From the NCBI GenBank assembly GCA_001939145.1, contig LSRX01000284.1, positions 336,451-400,450 of the forward strand: a stretch of DNA of 64,000 bases, written 5' to 3'. Each line of letters begins with the position of its first letter. The first letter of the stretch is position 1. This stretch comes from Symbiodinium microadriaticum. Lineage: Eukaryota > Sar > Dinophyceae > Suessiales > Symbiodiniaceae. The position numbers and the translations under genes were made by a program. Shown one piece after another: positions 29,622-40,081 of the stretch. Under the pieces are notes generated by a model. The model saw nothing but the letters and a program-made list of their open reading frames with translations. It ran no database searches and was not told where the DNA came from.

Positions 29622-29657
29622 GTGAGACTCACGCCTGCCTTGCAGCTGAGCTGACAG

Positions 29658-29690
29658 AGCCCTATGGGCATAAAGCAAGCGGAATTTGTG
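29658..29690 (+). CDS. Small exon candidate, model A
   Basis: gctgacag before, GTGCAC after; phase 0 to 0: SPMGIKQAEFV. Confidence 0.45.
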
Positions 29691-29933
29691 GTGCACCCCA
29701 GCTCTTAACGTCACCTAATCTTCCCCCAACCCGGCTGGGCGGCGAATGGCAGAGCCTGGGAAGGAGCAAAGGCATCACCTGAACTGGCAATGGACAACCC
29801 AAGCCCCAAACCATCCTAAAGCCAAACCCCAAGTCTACACCGCAGAACCTGCACCCGAAGCTGCTCAACAGCTTTGCAGGCTTTGCAAGATCCAAGAATC
29901 TACACTTGCCAGGCCCCGGCTGAAACTTTGAAG

Positions 29934-30091
29934 GCGTCAGATCCCCCGGTGGAAGTGTTCCGGTGCTCACTTATGTTTGTGGACCTCCAGAGCACCCTCG
30001 CAGACTTGCCCGCGTCTTACAGTTGGGCAACTGTCTACCCCAAAGCCTACATGAACAAGCCCCCTACAGAAGGTGCTTTGGGCGTCGTTGT
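29934..30091 (+). CDS. Exon candidate, model A (long exon)
   Basis: gaaactttgaag before, GTCTCG after. Phase 0 in, 52 codons, two out: ASDPPVEVFRCSLMFVDLQS ... KPPTEGALGVV. Not recognised. Confidence 0.6.
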
Positions 30092-30143
30092 GTCTCGTGC
30101 ATGAGCAGACCTAGCCCTGACAGGACCGACTGGTAGAACTCAG

Positions 30144-30187
30144 AGGGCCGCCTGTGGAGTTGCAGGAGCACGCTGAGCCCCATGAGA
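30144..30187 (+). CDS. Exon candidate, model A
   Basis: gtagaactcag before; GTGTGCACGCATATGTG after, running at once into the TATA/CATA microsatellite. One in, one out: GPPVELQEHAEPHE. Confidence 0.5.
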
Positions 30188-30199
30188 GTGTGCACGCAT

Positions 30200-30344
30200 A
30201 TGTGTATATATATATATATATACACACACATATACATACATACATACATACATACATACATACATACATACATACATACATACATACATACACACATACA
30301 TACATACATACATACATACATACATACATACGTACGTACGTACA

Positions 30345-30380
<36 letters not shown>

Positions 30381-30540
30381 TACATATATATATGCTTATG
30401 TATATGCATATGTATGTACTTATCTTTATTTATTTGTTCATTCATTCATTCATTCATTCATTTATTTATTTGTTTATTTATTATATATATATGTACATAC
30501 ATACACATATGTGGTTATAAACATGTAAGCATATGCTAGT
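30200..30540. repeat. Compound TA, CATA and ATTC microsatellite
   Basis: (TA)n and (CA)n, about 30 CATA units with a CGTA patch, then ATTC/ATTT units 30432-30480 and (AT)n. Confidence 0.95.
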
Positions 30541-30555
30541 TATGTATTAGATGAT

Positions 30556-30905
30556 ACTATGCTACATTACATTGCATTGCATTACATTACTTTACCTTAC
30601 CTTACCTTACCTTACCTTACCTTACCTCACCTTACAATACATTACACTACCTTACATTACATTACAGTGCCTTATACGATATGTTATTCAATATATTATA
30701 ATATGATATGTTATATTATATTCTATTCTATTCTATTCTATTCTCGTCTAGTCTAGTCTAGTCTTTTCTCTTCTATTCTATTCTATTCTATTCTATTCTA
30801 TTCTATTCTATTCTATTCTATTATATTATACTATATTATATTATATTATGTGGTATTCTAGTATAGTATAGTACATTACAATATATTGTATTGTATTGTG
30901 TTATA
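30556..30905. repeat. Pentanucleotide array (TTACA/TTACC/TTCTA)
   Basis: Successive blocks of 5-base units: CATTA, CCTTA (about 30590-30630), then TTCTA/GTCTA (about 30715-30830) and TATTA. Confidence 0.9.
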
Positions 30906-31780
30906 TCCCATCATATTTTACTTTATCTCCATATATATCTCTATATACACACAGCCATATATTCTGTATATGAAAATATATTCATACATATATATATATA
31001 TTTGCGTGCATATAAAATATAAATACATAAACGCATAAATAAGTCGATCAATGAACATATTGTGATCGGGGTGTTGGAAGCATCCTGGTTTAGGTGCCAG
31101 GCAGGTTGGATGAATCTCACTGTCGAGGGTATGCCTGCCTGAAGAACTAGAGTTTTTAGTTTAAAGTTCAAGGGCGGTGCCTAGGGCTGAAGGCAAGGTG
31201 TCTTTCGTTCAGGTCTGAACAGAAGGGCACCGGACTGAAGGCCCAATAGCTCGGGCGCCCCAGCCCTGCTCCCGTCATGAGTCTGTTCAACTTTGACCAT
31301 ACTCGTTTCTCGAAGCAGGCGGTGTGAAAACCCAATCAACTACTCGAATATGAAGCTCAACAACCCCGCTTCCCGTTTCACAAGCTTACATCTGCATGAT
31401 GCCATTACTCTTGCCAAAGCCCTGCCGTGCTAGCGCACCAGCCTTCACTGGGAGAGAGTAGGTATAAAGCCTCCACCACGCAAGCTCTAAATCTTCAACC
31501 CCAAAATCTCAAATTTTATGCAAATACAGACCCAACCGCGCCCGGAATCCCCAAATCCAGAACCCTCAGAGCTTCAACTCGGTACCCCAGCGTCGAAAGT
31601 CTCAAAGGCCACAGCCAAACGCCACCTCAAGCCTAAGGCTCAACAAATAGTTCGAGCACTGTGTCTTTGGGGCCCCTACATACAGTCTTAAATCCCTAAA
31701 CCTTCCATCCCAAAACCCGACAACACCAAACATCCTAAACCCTCAAGCCTGCAATCCCTCACCCAATTAAAGACCGAAAG

Positions 31781-31861
31781 CTGCGCCGGCCCTTGAGGAC
31801 GGCTTGGAGCTGTTGCTCTCCGAGCTCGCGAGGGTCCCTGAGGCGCTACAAGAAAGCAGGC
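31781..31861 (+). CDS. Exon candidate, model A
   Basis: C-rich tract then aaagaccgaaag before, GTAGGC after. Two in (fits 30187 across a 1.6-kb intron), one out: APALEDGLELLLSELARVPE then ALQESR. A leucine-rich helix. Confidence 0.6.
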
Positions 31862-32183
31862 GTAGGCGTAGGCTTTTGTCGGATGTTTCTGAGGGTGCTT
31901 ATAAGATCTGAAACAGTTGGAAAGAGGGTTTCTACATGGGCGTGGTGCAGGTTGAGGGGCTTTTTTTGTGATTATAGACAAGTTTGGTGCATCTTTGGTC
32001 ACACGTCCTGAGCAGGGCTTTAGGCGTTGGCAAGGGGCAGAGAAGGGTTTAGGTTGCTGGAGACTTCGGGGTAGGCTTTAGGATTTGAGTGGATGAGGGC
32101 ACATGCTTCCAGCCCTACGGGCTCGACTAGATGTTGGCCTCGGGACTTGAGGATTTGCCTCCCTTGCTCCATCCATCTATCGA

Positions 32184-32760
32184 TATGTATGTATGTATGT
32201 ACGCATGCATGCATGCATGCATGCATGCATGCACGTACGTACGTACGTACGTACGTACGTATGTATGTATGTATGTATGTATGTATGTGTATATGTATGT
32301 ATGTGTATGTACTGGTAATTGTATGGCATGGCATGGCATGGCATGGCATGGCATGGCATGGCATGGCATGGCATGGCATGGCATGGCATGGCATGGCATG
32401 GCATGGCATGGCATGGTATGGTATGGTATGGTATGGTACGTATGTATGTATGTATGTATGTATGTATGCATGCAGGTAGGTAGGTAGGTAGGTAGGTAGG
32501 TAGATAGGTAGGTAGGTAGGTATGTACGGTTGGTATGTGTGCTTGGTATGTATGGTATGTATGGTATGTATGGCCTGTATGGTATGTATGGTATGTATGA
32601 TACGTACGTACGTACGTACGTACGTACGTACGTATGTATGTATGCATGCAAACTTATATACTCATGTCTATGTATATGTCTATGCATATGTATATGTGTA
32701 CGTGTAAGTGTATGTATATGCACACATATGTATATATATATATATATGTAGATACGTTAT
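32184..32760. repeat. Compound microsatellite: ATGT, GCAT, ACGT, GGCAT pentamer, AGGT
   Basis: Includes about 20 copies of GGCAT (32324-32415) grading into GGTAT, (AGGT)n at 32474-32520, and (ACGT)n at 32233-32262 and 32602-32632. Confidence 0.95.
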
Positions 32761-32775
32761 ATCAACCTTTTTTAG

Positions 32776-32886
32776 CATGGTCGCTTTTGATACATGTGTC
32801 CTTGTGGGGCTTGAGAACTCGCATCGTGAGGCTTTGGCACCACGCTGTGCGCAGCTGCTGGTCCCAGCAACATGGAACAGATTCAG
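32776..32886 (+). CDS. Exon candidate, model A
   Basis: tcaaccttttttag before, GTTTCC after. One in, two out: MVAFDTCVLVGLENSHREAL then APRCAQLLVPATWNRF. The frame stays open to 32969, so the end may be later. Confidence 0.5.
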
Positions 32887-33062
32887 GTTTCCCAGCAAAA
32901 GGTTTCACGGCTTCGCTTGGTTTGTGGTGCAGGTTCTGGGGTGTACGGTGTGGTTAGGTGTGGTGCATTGAGATCTGCTTCAGGAATTGCATCATTTTTG
33001 CAAGGAGAGCTGGGGGTTTGGACTTGTTTCGGGTAAAGCTTGTTGGACGAACGCGCTTACAG

Positions 33063-33172
33063 AGAGTTCAGATCTCGCGATGACATGCCTTAAGGACCAC
33101 ATCAAAGCTGAAATGAGTGCATGCCTCGATCTCGATTCCAGTCCACCATGTAGGATACTGGACCTGATGCTT
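33063..33172 (+). CDS. Exon candidate, possible start of UHM/RRM-like domain
   Basis: gaacgcgcttacag before, consensus-like GTAAGC after. Two in, phase 0 out: SSDLAMTCLKDHIKAEMSAC then LDLDSSPPCRILDLML. The end PPCRILDLML resembles the first strand of a U2AF homology motif. Confidence 0.55.
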
Positions 33173-33337
33173 GTAAGCCGCTATTCGAGTCTTTAAGGTA
33201 AGGTTCGACAAAAGGCCGGTTCTCCGCTCCGCAACACACAGAGAATCGGGATGCAGTCTTTCCAGCAGCCTTTTTGGTCCCCTGACCTTCCCCACGCACA
33301 CGCGCACACCCTCCCATCCCCGAACTTCATGGCCCAG

Positions 33338-33413
33338 AGACCTGGAAATCTACGTGCGAACGTGCGAGGAAGACCTCAAGGAAGAATGCTGCGAAGAGGC
33401 GCAGCGTTGCGGG
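33338..33413 (+). CDS. Exon candidate, UHM-like helix
   Basis: cttcatggcccag before, GTTTGGG after. One in, phase 0 out: DLEIYVRTCEEDLKEECCEE then AQRCG. EDLKEEC...G resembles the acidic helix of UHM domains (U2AF65, SPF45). The joint to 33172 is out of phase, so a small exon is probably missing. Confidence 0.5.
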
Positions 33414-33857
33414 GTTTGGGTTGAGAAAATCCCCGATCCCTACAGTCCTACGATGTCCTGCGTAACAGGGTTGTCCAGCGAGCGAGCCCGGGGGGATAAG
33501 GAAGAGTATTCAATGAGTGTTCGTTATTAGGCCTCTCTGTGAATGTCAGGTTGAGATATGGCCGGTGCATTCACGTTCCTCCCCACCCACTCGAGTTGTG
33601 TGCATCCTTTCGTTCTTGTTTGCATGAAGTATCAGATTATTGGGCACATCATGGTCACTTTGAAGTTGCTCCCCTTGGACACGGACTAGGCTCGCCTTTT
33701 CAACATCCTTTCTTCATGGACAATCAAGCCCAACACAGCATAGGTCCCACTCCCAGAAAGGATTCATTCCTGCACCCTAAAACTCCTAAAGCTCCTGAAA
33801 GGGCGAGCAAAGAACCCGCAACTGTACCTAAGAGGCTCTCAAGTTTGGCGCCAGCAG

Positions 33858-33939
33858 AGCAAACTTGGGGGCTGCCTTGGGCGACGGCGAGCGTCTCCTG
33901 GCCCTGGAGGGAGACACCGCTGCGGTGCCTCAGCGCAGG
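33858..33939 (+). CDS. Exon candidate, model A
   Basis: tttggcgccagcag before, GTGAGG after. One in, phase 0 out: ANLGAALGDGERLLALEGDT then AAVPQRR. Confidence 0.5.
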
Positions 33940-34008
33940 GTGAGGGTGTGAGGCCTCGCAGGGTTCAAGAAGCCAAGCGTATTCGATTGACCGATTGGCT
34001 GGACTGAT

Positions 34009-34092
34009 TGAGTGATCGATTGATTGATTGATGGATTGATTGGATGAGTGAGCGAATGAGTGAGTGAGTGAGTGAGTGAGTGAGTGGGTGGA
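34009..34092. repeat. TTGA and GAGT tetranucleotide microsatellite
   Basis: ATTG/ATGG units to about 34048, then (GAGT)8. Confidence 0.9.
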
Positions 34093-34153
34093 TGCTGGCG
34101 AGACGATGCAACACATCATTTCTGCTCGGGCACCAAAGCGAGCTGATAATCGC

Positions 34154-34187
34154 AGCCGTCAAGAGCGGAGATCGGCTCTTGACGGCT
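34154..34187. repeat. Perfect 13-bp inverted repeat (hairpin)
   Basis: AGCCGTCAAGAGC, eight-base loop GGAGATCG, then the exact reverse complement. Lies inside the intron before 34264. Confidence 0.9.
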
Positions 34188-34263
34188 AGATCATGGCTGT
34201 ATAGGGGCAAGCGTTTTGATCTTCGTTGCTGAGTTTCTGGCCGGTTCAGGGTTATGGGCTTAG

Positions 34264-34356
34264 CCGCATCGAAGCCACGACTGAAAGTGAGCGTGGCTGA
34301 TGCTGAGGTGCGCGGCAGTGCCGCGGTGGCGGTCACCGCGTTGCTGGGCTTTAAAG
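34264..34356 (+). CDS. Exon candidate, possible C-terminal half of UHM/RRM-like domain
   Basis: gggttatgggcttag before, GTGAAG after. Two in, one out: ASKPRLKVSVADAEVRGSAA then VAVTALLGFK. The pattern KVxVxFAD-E-AxxAVxALxGxK is that of the second half of an RRM/UHM fold. Weak at single positions (VSV without the usual Phe). Confidence 0.55.
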
Positions 34357-34628
34357 GTGAAGACTCAGAAGGGGCCCTGCAGCCTCAAGCTTTAAACACC
34401 TAATTACACATGTCCAGGCCTGAAACCTAACCCTTGACTCATTGACTCAGGCGCATAGCCAAAGTGCAATAATTACTACCCTGCATCCCTGCATGAGGAC
34501 ATGTAAGTCCTTCTGTGTTGCGTACCAGCTGTTTAGAAAGATTTTAACAGTGTATGGTGGAAAAGCACGTCAATGTCCAAGTTCAGGCGGTGTATCGGTT
34601 CAGGGTTTCGGGAGTATAGAATCTCAAG

Positions 34629-34681
34629 AAATACTCTATGCATCATGCCGGCCACCTGAGCCCTTCAATAGCAGCGTCCTG
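34629..34681 (+). CDS. Exon candidate, model A
   Basis: tagaatctcaag before, GTACAA after; two in (fits 34356), phase 0 out: ILYASCRPPEPFNSSVL. Confidence 0.45.
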
Positions 34682-35049
34682 GTACAAACGATAGACAATC
34701 CCATAGCACACAGCATGAAGCCTGAGATGTACTTTGAATCCACACATGTCGTGTAGCGACAGGCTTCCAACGATGCCGTCTCGTTGCACTGCCTGCTGCC
34801 TTGCAACGCCATCCCGAACCAACCCTAAACCCCGAACCCCAAACCGTGTAAGTGAAGCCTCCTAAGCACTGAGCCCGGGCCAAGTCCTCAACCGCTGCAA
34901 GGCTTCACGCAAAACACAGGATCTAGCCTAAGACCTAAAACCCTCGAACACACCTAAAGCCCTAAGCTTTTAATGCTAAAGCTCAAGTTTTACCAAAGAA
35001 TCCAAACACCTGGAAAGCCTTAAACCAAAAAGCCGAGGATGCTTTGCAG

Positions 35050-35157
35050 GCGCCTTTGGAAGCCGGGGCAACCTCCCCCGAGCTACCGTCGACGCGAGGC
35101 GCCGAGGTCCGACTCGGAGCCGCGACCTGCGCTCCCGTCGCCTTTGCTCCTTGCACG
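35050..35157 (+). CDS. Exon candidate, model A
   Basis: ggatgctttgcag before, GTTTGGGCTTTAGGG after. 36 codons, phase 0 to 0: APLEAGATSPELPSTRGAEV then RLGAATCAPVAFAPCT. In phase with 34681. Confidence 0.55.
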
Positions 35158-35159
35158 GT

Positions 35160-35217
35160 TTGGGCTTTAGGGTTCTTGTTGGGTTCAGGGTTTAGGGTTT
35201 ATTTAGGCTTTAGGGTT
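35160..35217. repeat. Telomere-like cluster, G-rich orientation
   Basis: GGGTTCAGGGTTTAGGGTTT-like units just after the exon at 35050-35157. Confidence 0.7.
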
Positions 35218-35759
35218 CTATTTGAGGGCTGGCTCGCGATGTAGGGGGTGAGAGTTTACGGCTTGTATGGCCTGGTAAGATTTTAGGGTTGAGGTGCCGA
35301 GCTTGAAAGCAGATGGTTTTGGGCTCCAGGGCCGAGTCTGGGTTCTGAGGGCGGCCTGGTCGGGGTGATAGATTGGGTTTTCGGGGTGTATGGTTCCGAA
35401 AGGGTCATCATGTCGGACTTGCTATTTCAATTTCGTCGATTGAACTTGGGATGGAACGCCCCCCCCCCCCCCCAGCGCAACCTGCAGTTGAGAAGCCCGT
35501 AACTTCCCAGACGGCAACCCTTGTGACGATTGATCACGCTTTACTGCTCGACCTTGGGGTGTTTTTGCATAGACTGTTTCACACACCACAGAACTCAGAG
35601 CATGTACATAGTTGTGTCTCGCTGCCGTCTTCCATGGACCTGAGCTCTGGAAGTTTCTGGCTGCACAGCAGCATGTTAACAGCCGAAGCCCCAATTTAAC
35701 CCGAAACCTCAAACCAACCCCAGAACTCAAGGCTGTGCCGGGTAATATTGGCATTCCAG

Positions 35760-35910
35760 CCTGGGGCAGAGAGGCCCGATGCCCTGAAGCTCGGGATGGA
35801 TAAGTCTCAGGGCTGTTGCCGGGCTGTTGCTAGGACTCAAGCGCAGCGTATCAAAAGTGCCCTGATAGAAAATCGCTTTTGGCCGAAATTTCAACTATCA
35901 CCTGTTGTTG
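35760..35910 (+). CDS. Exon candidate, model A
   Basis: tattggcattccag before, GTAGTT after. Phase 0 in, 50 codons, one out: PGAERPDALKLGMDKSQGCC ... FWPKFQLSPVV. An earlier GC donor after KSQ is possible. Confidence 0.4.
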
Positions 35911-36009
35911 GTAGTTCTGCAACAAACCAAACCCCTAAAACCGTTAAAACCCAGAGCCCCCAACCAACCCTCACCCTCAAACCCAGTGAGGTTTGCCAGC
36001 GCAGAGAAG

Positions 36010-36078
36010 GCGGCCCAACTGCTTCCCTGGAGCTTGGGGAAGCCAAGCCTTGGCGACCCTCCACACCAGAAGGAGGAC
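36010..36078 (+). CDS. Exon candidate, model A
   Basis: gcgcagagaag before, GTCTGG after. Two in (fits 35910), one out: GPTASLELGEAKPWRPSTPE then GG. Two other frames are open. Confidence 0.4.
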
Positions 36079-36187
36079 GTCTGGGAGCCTTTTGGTCTCG
36101 AGTTTTGTGGGAATTTCTCACACACTTACTGTGGCAGAGGGCTTCGACCATCTTTTGTGGTACCTAGGTTGGTTCCGATCTCTCCAG

Positions 36188-36229
36188 GGCTCGATTGCCA
36201 AATCCGAAGCCCTGGGAGGCCTCGCCCAT
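36188..36229 (+). CDS. Exon candidate, model A
   Basis: gatctctccag before, GTGGCT after; 14 codons, phase 0 to 0: GSIAKSEALGGLAH. Confidence 0.5.
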
Positions 36230-36429
36230 GTGGCTAACGCAAGCTGCCAGACGGCTAATTCCTGAAATGCTGACTGGGAAGCCACTCATCCGTGGGGAGT
36301 TCTGAGTAAACAAGAAGCCTACATAGTTGCGGATGCTATTCCTTGGGTTCCTCAGCATACTTGTAGACCAACATATACCCCCAAACCCCGCCTGTGATTA
36401 TGAAGGCTGCTATATCTTATGCTGGGAAG

Positions 36430-36450
36430 CTCGCCCTGAAAATCCAGCAG
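36430..36450 (+). CDS. Small exon candidate, model A
   Basis: tgctgggaag before, GTCTCGGG after; phase 0 to 0: LALKIQQ. Confidence 0.4.
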
Positions 36451-36542
36451 GTCTCGGGTTTTGGAACCTGGGGTTTAGAGAGTCAGGCGCTGGGGTTCAT
36501 AAGGATGAAGGGCTACGTGCTGTGGAATCCCTGATCCTAAAG

Positions 36543-36638
36543 AACGGACTATCTATGGCACGGCTGGAAGTCTTAGCGCTTCTTTTCAAAAACACCGAAA
36601 ACCTGCACCCGAAGGAAGGGCAAACATCAGAAAAATAT
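36543..36638 (+). CDS. Exon candidate, model A
   Basis: ctgatcctaaag before, GTCAGA after; 32 codons, phase 0 to 0: NGLSMARLEVLALLFKNTEN then LHPKEGQTSEKY. Confidence 0.55.
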
Positions 36639-36686
36639 GTCAGAGATATCAGCACGGCGAAAATCAACATCCTCGCTACGTCAATT

Positions 36687-36850
36687 TCAACATCATGATC
36701 ACCATCATCCTCAACATCATGATCATCATCATCCTCAACATCATGATCATCATCATCCTCATCATCGTCGTCAGCGCCATCGTCATCCTCCTCCTCGTCT
36801 TCATCGTCGTCATCGTCATCATCGTCATCATCGTCATCATCATTATTAAT
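36687..36850. repeat. ATC trinucleotide microsatellite
   Basis: Interrupted CATCAT units with CTC/GTC variants; open frames here are low-complexity artefacts. Confidence 0.9.
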
Positions 36851-37162
36851 CAGCATCAGCATCATCGCCAGCTTCAGCAACAACGTTTGTACAGTTATCG
36901 ATTAACTATTTGATCATCAGAACGGCCATCACCGACGTGATCACCAGCAGCAACACCAACGTTATTGCCATCTTCATCATCGCCACGTCCATGATCCTGA
37001 TGTCCATCTTGCTTGTCAGCCCACCATCCTCGACGTCTTCATTGTCAGCCGTCCGCATCATCACATCACAGTCATGGTCATCATTGTAGGCCTCGCCACC
37101 CGCGTGCCCTTGCTGTGTTCATTGCATCACGTTCTTCGTCATTCACTTGCTCCTCATGACTG

Positions 37163-37394
37163 TGACCACCATCATCATCAACAACGGCGGTACAATTAGC
37201 ATAGTAATGACAGTCAAGATCATCATCAACGTCCTCTTTATCATCGTCGTTAGGTTCATGTTCAACATCAGCATCATCGTAACCATCATCATCATCATCA
37301 TCATCGTCATCATCATCAACATCAGCATCATCGTAACCATCATCATCATCATCATCATCGTCATCATCATCAACATCATTATCATCACCATCAC

Positions 37395-37426
<32 letters not shown>

Positions 37427-37485
37427 CCATCATCATCATCACCAGCGACGTCGTGCCCGGCCCCGTCGTCATCGTCATGATATGC
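37163..37485. repeat. ATC trinucleotide microsatellite with internal 60-bp duplication
   Basis: CATCAT runs; the block AACATCAGCATCATCGTAACC plus following ATC units occurs twice (from about 37264 and about 37318). Confidence 0.9.
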
Positions 37486-37554
37486 ATCATTAAAAACGTG
37501 CCGTCCATCCCATCGACCGAGCGACAATCGTCAGCAGAGACGAATAACTTCTAG

Positions 37555-37615
37555 GAGGAGAAGCCGACGAACTACGCGGCAGCCGAGAGAAACGTGGCGG
37601 CGTTTGAAATATCCT
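37555..37615 (+). CDS. Exon candidate, model A
   Basis: ataacttctag before, GTATGG after; phase 0 in, one out: EEKPTNYAAAERNVAAFEIS. The opposite strand is also open across it. Confidence 0.55.
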
Positions 37616-38061
37616 GTATGGAACGAAACGCCATCTGAAAGCACGAACTGCGAGCGGAATGCGCAGCGGAAACAGCGTGCTTGCGCATTGGACATTACTT
37701 TGTTTCTCCAGCTTCGTAGGTGTTAAATACTGTTTATAAGCATGTGGGACTGCACCCACGTGCATACAATCTAGTTCTGTTGGCTCCCTGCATTTCTCGT
37801 TCGGACGAGCTGTTCGGTGCATTGCATCAGGTGCGTCACGTGAAGACTCGTCACCAAAAGCTTCGAAAAGATCCGTCCATGAAGGATTGAAGCAAGGAGA
37901 GATCTGTTCATGAAAGAGTTCTGCGCTTGTGCTGCGGTTAAACCAGTTCTCAGGCATGTCCATGTAATGTAGCGGCTCCCCCAGATCTATGTCTATATAC
38001 ATTGGAGTGATTCTGGTACAGGATGTTTGTGCTCAGCTTCTCAAGAGGGCAAGGTTTGCAG

Positions 38062-38201
38062 AAAAGGCAATCACATGAACTTAGGAAGAGCCTTCTCCCG
38101 AAAGTTTGCCCTAGTATGAAGAGAATTGCACCCACACTGCGTGCTCGAAGAGTTGCCAGTCTGGAGAACGATAACAAGACTGGCCTTTTTCCTGCTGCGA
38201 G
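38062..38201 (+). CDS. Exon candidate, model A
   Basis: gggcaaggtttgcag before, GTGCTG after. Phase 0 in, 46 codons, two out: KRQSHELRKSLLPKVCPSMK ... SLENDNKTGLFPAA. Confidence 0.6.
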
Positions 38202-38678
38202 GTGCTGTTATAGGTTTGTTGTGTTTCCATGATGTTCCGGTGCAGTAGCTGGTTGCTCCTTCAGAAACGGACCGTTGAGACAGCGGCCAAGACTAGTCTG
38301 CCATGTTGTTCGCAAGGGCTTGGTTGGTGTTGCTGCTCAGGCGTGACACTTTAAATTAGTCTCAGGGAGATCCCTCTTAGCAATCATTCGACACTACCGT
38401 GCTCGAGGCCACTGTTCCTTCATCCACTACCACGTGGAGTCGGGGCGATGGTCATCAATACCATCGATAACATCAACAGCTGCATGAGCAGCTTCAACAT
38501 TATCAGCAATTCCTTCGGATCTGCTACAATCATCGCAGCCAGCACAGACACGTTCATTTCTTCTAAGAAGCACATCACTCCGCACTGCGCTGTCGTTGTC
38601 GCAAGTCCGAGCTGCACAAACCTTCGTGCGAACTTCTGTCTGCAAACTTCGATTCCAAATCAGTTTACGTCCTGGCAG

Positions 38679-38894
38679 AAAAGCCATGGAACACTGGAAG
38701 CTTCAACTCCAACGAAGTTCAAGGGTCTGCCCGAGCTGCCCAGGAAAAGCGGAGCCTCGCCACGAACACCTTGGCGAGCCTTCGAGAGCGCTGCATGTCC
38801 TCCTCCCCTATGCTGCCGTGGACGCTTGGGCAACCCAGCTGAAAATTCGATTTTTTCCGTTCTGCTCGACTGGTCTTGTGCCGTCTTACGCCTG
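38679..38894 (+). CDS. Exon candidate, model A (long exon)
   Basis: acgtcctggcag before, consensus-like GTAATG after. One in (fits 38201), 71 codons, two out: KAMEHWKLQLQRSSRVCPSC ... RALHVLLPYAAVDAWATQLK. A CPSCPGK motif might bind metal. A second frame is open in the 3' half. Confidence 0.55.
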
Positions 38895-39619
38895 GTAATG
38901 AGGTGAAGGTTCGATGTGTGAGCCTTTGGTTGTACCCATGAGGCCCACACCCTTAAGTGCTTAAGCATGAACAGCTTCAACCCCGAGCACGCCTAGAAAG
39001 CTTCCGATCAGCTGGAGTTTCTAAATCTCTCTGAGCCTCGTTTATAGTAACAATAAAAATTCGAGGGCTTAGGGCATATGCTACGAGGATAGAAACGCAA
39101 GGCCGGAAGTCGTGATCAAGTAGTGTGCTAGGGCGAAAGATGAAGGAATGGAATCGCTCTTTGCTGAATTATTGTTGGTCCTACGTTCGAGCACATGGCT
39201 CAGGCTTAAGGGTTCATGGTTTAGGCTGTATTGGTTCGGATTCATGGTTTAGCCTTATAGGGTTTCGGGGTCCAAAGACAAGGCAAGCATCAGGTTTCTG
39301 TCGTCTCGTGAAACGACGCGCCATCGACCGACCATGCGTATCCTAAAACCCTACACTGCAAACCCTACAGAGTCTAACCCTGCACCCTTTGCCCACAAGT
39401 TTTGATTTATACTTTAACCTCCTAACGCGACAGCTTCTCCAACCCCAGGAAGGCACTTCCGAGCCCGCCGGTCAATCAGACGATTAGACGGTTCTTGATT
39501 CCGTCGCTGCTAAGCCCAAAGCCTCAGCCCAAAATCGCTAGTCGGATCTGGGTGCTAGATAAGGGAACTGCATGCACCGCAAGGCATGAGGGAGCAGGGT
39601 GACTAACCCAACTCTCCAG

Positions 39620-39696
39620 ATCATAAAGAACAAGCTTCCCGCCATCGACACAGAGTTGCGGAGCTGTGCGAAGTCAGGCTTCCCTTTCCAGTACAT
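39620..39696 (+). CDS. Exon candidate, model A
   Basis: caactctccag before, GTCAGG after. Phase 0 in, two out: IIKNKLPAIDTELRSCAKSG then FPFQY. Another frame is also open. Confidence 0.5.
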
Positions 39697-39734
39697 GTCA
39701 GGTCTTGGAATGAAGCCGTGTTCATTCATGAGAA

Positions 39735-39842
39735 TAGACCCCCTAAGCCGCTAAAGCCCTAAAACCTAAGCCCCAAAACCCTGAAGCCCCAAAACCCTAA
39801 ACCCTACAAGTATAACCTAAGCCCCTAAACCCAAAACCCTAA
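39735..39842. repeat. Telomere-like cluster, C-rich orientation
   Basis: CCCTAAA/CCCCAAAACCCTAAACCC variants directly upstream of the acceptor before 39850. Confidence 0.8.
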
Positions 39843-39849
39843 GTTTCAG

Positions 39850-39939
39850 GTGACTACCGGGCTCCTGGCAGCTCTTGCCCGTGCCTTCAAGCTGAAGATC
39901 GACGTAGACACCTGCAGAATACCTTCTGCCCCTTTCCAG
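39850..39939 (+). CDS. Exon candidate, model A
   Basis: ccctaagtttcag before, GTGGGA after; 30 codons, phase 0 to 0: VTTGLLAALARAFKLKIDVD then TCRIPSAPFQ. The C-rich tract immediately precedes it. Confidence 0.6.
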
Positions 39940-40081
39940 GTGGGACTGGGTCAAAGGCTTGCGCCTAGGAGCTAGGAGTTATGCAAGGCCTAGGTGGTTA
40001 TCATGCTTTAGGCATGATGTAAGGTGAAAACTATTGAGTGTTCTGGCTCAAAGGCTGCGTGGGGAGTGGTTTTCATTCCAG

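Noticed and set aside
36497..37527. Poly-Asp, poly-Met and poly-Ile frames over ATC repeats
   Set aside because: Pure trinucleotide repeat artefacts; every frame is open.
37490..38002. 170-codon minus-strand open frame
   Set aside because: It overlaps a phase-compatible + strand exon (37555-37615) and has no recognisable domain; kept only as a possibility.
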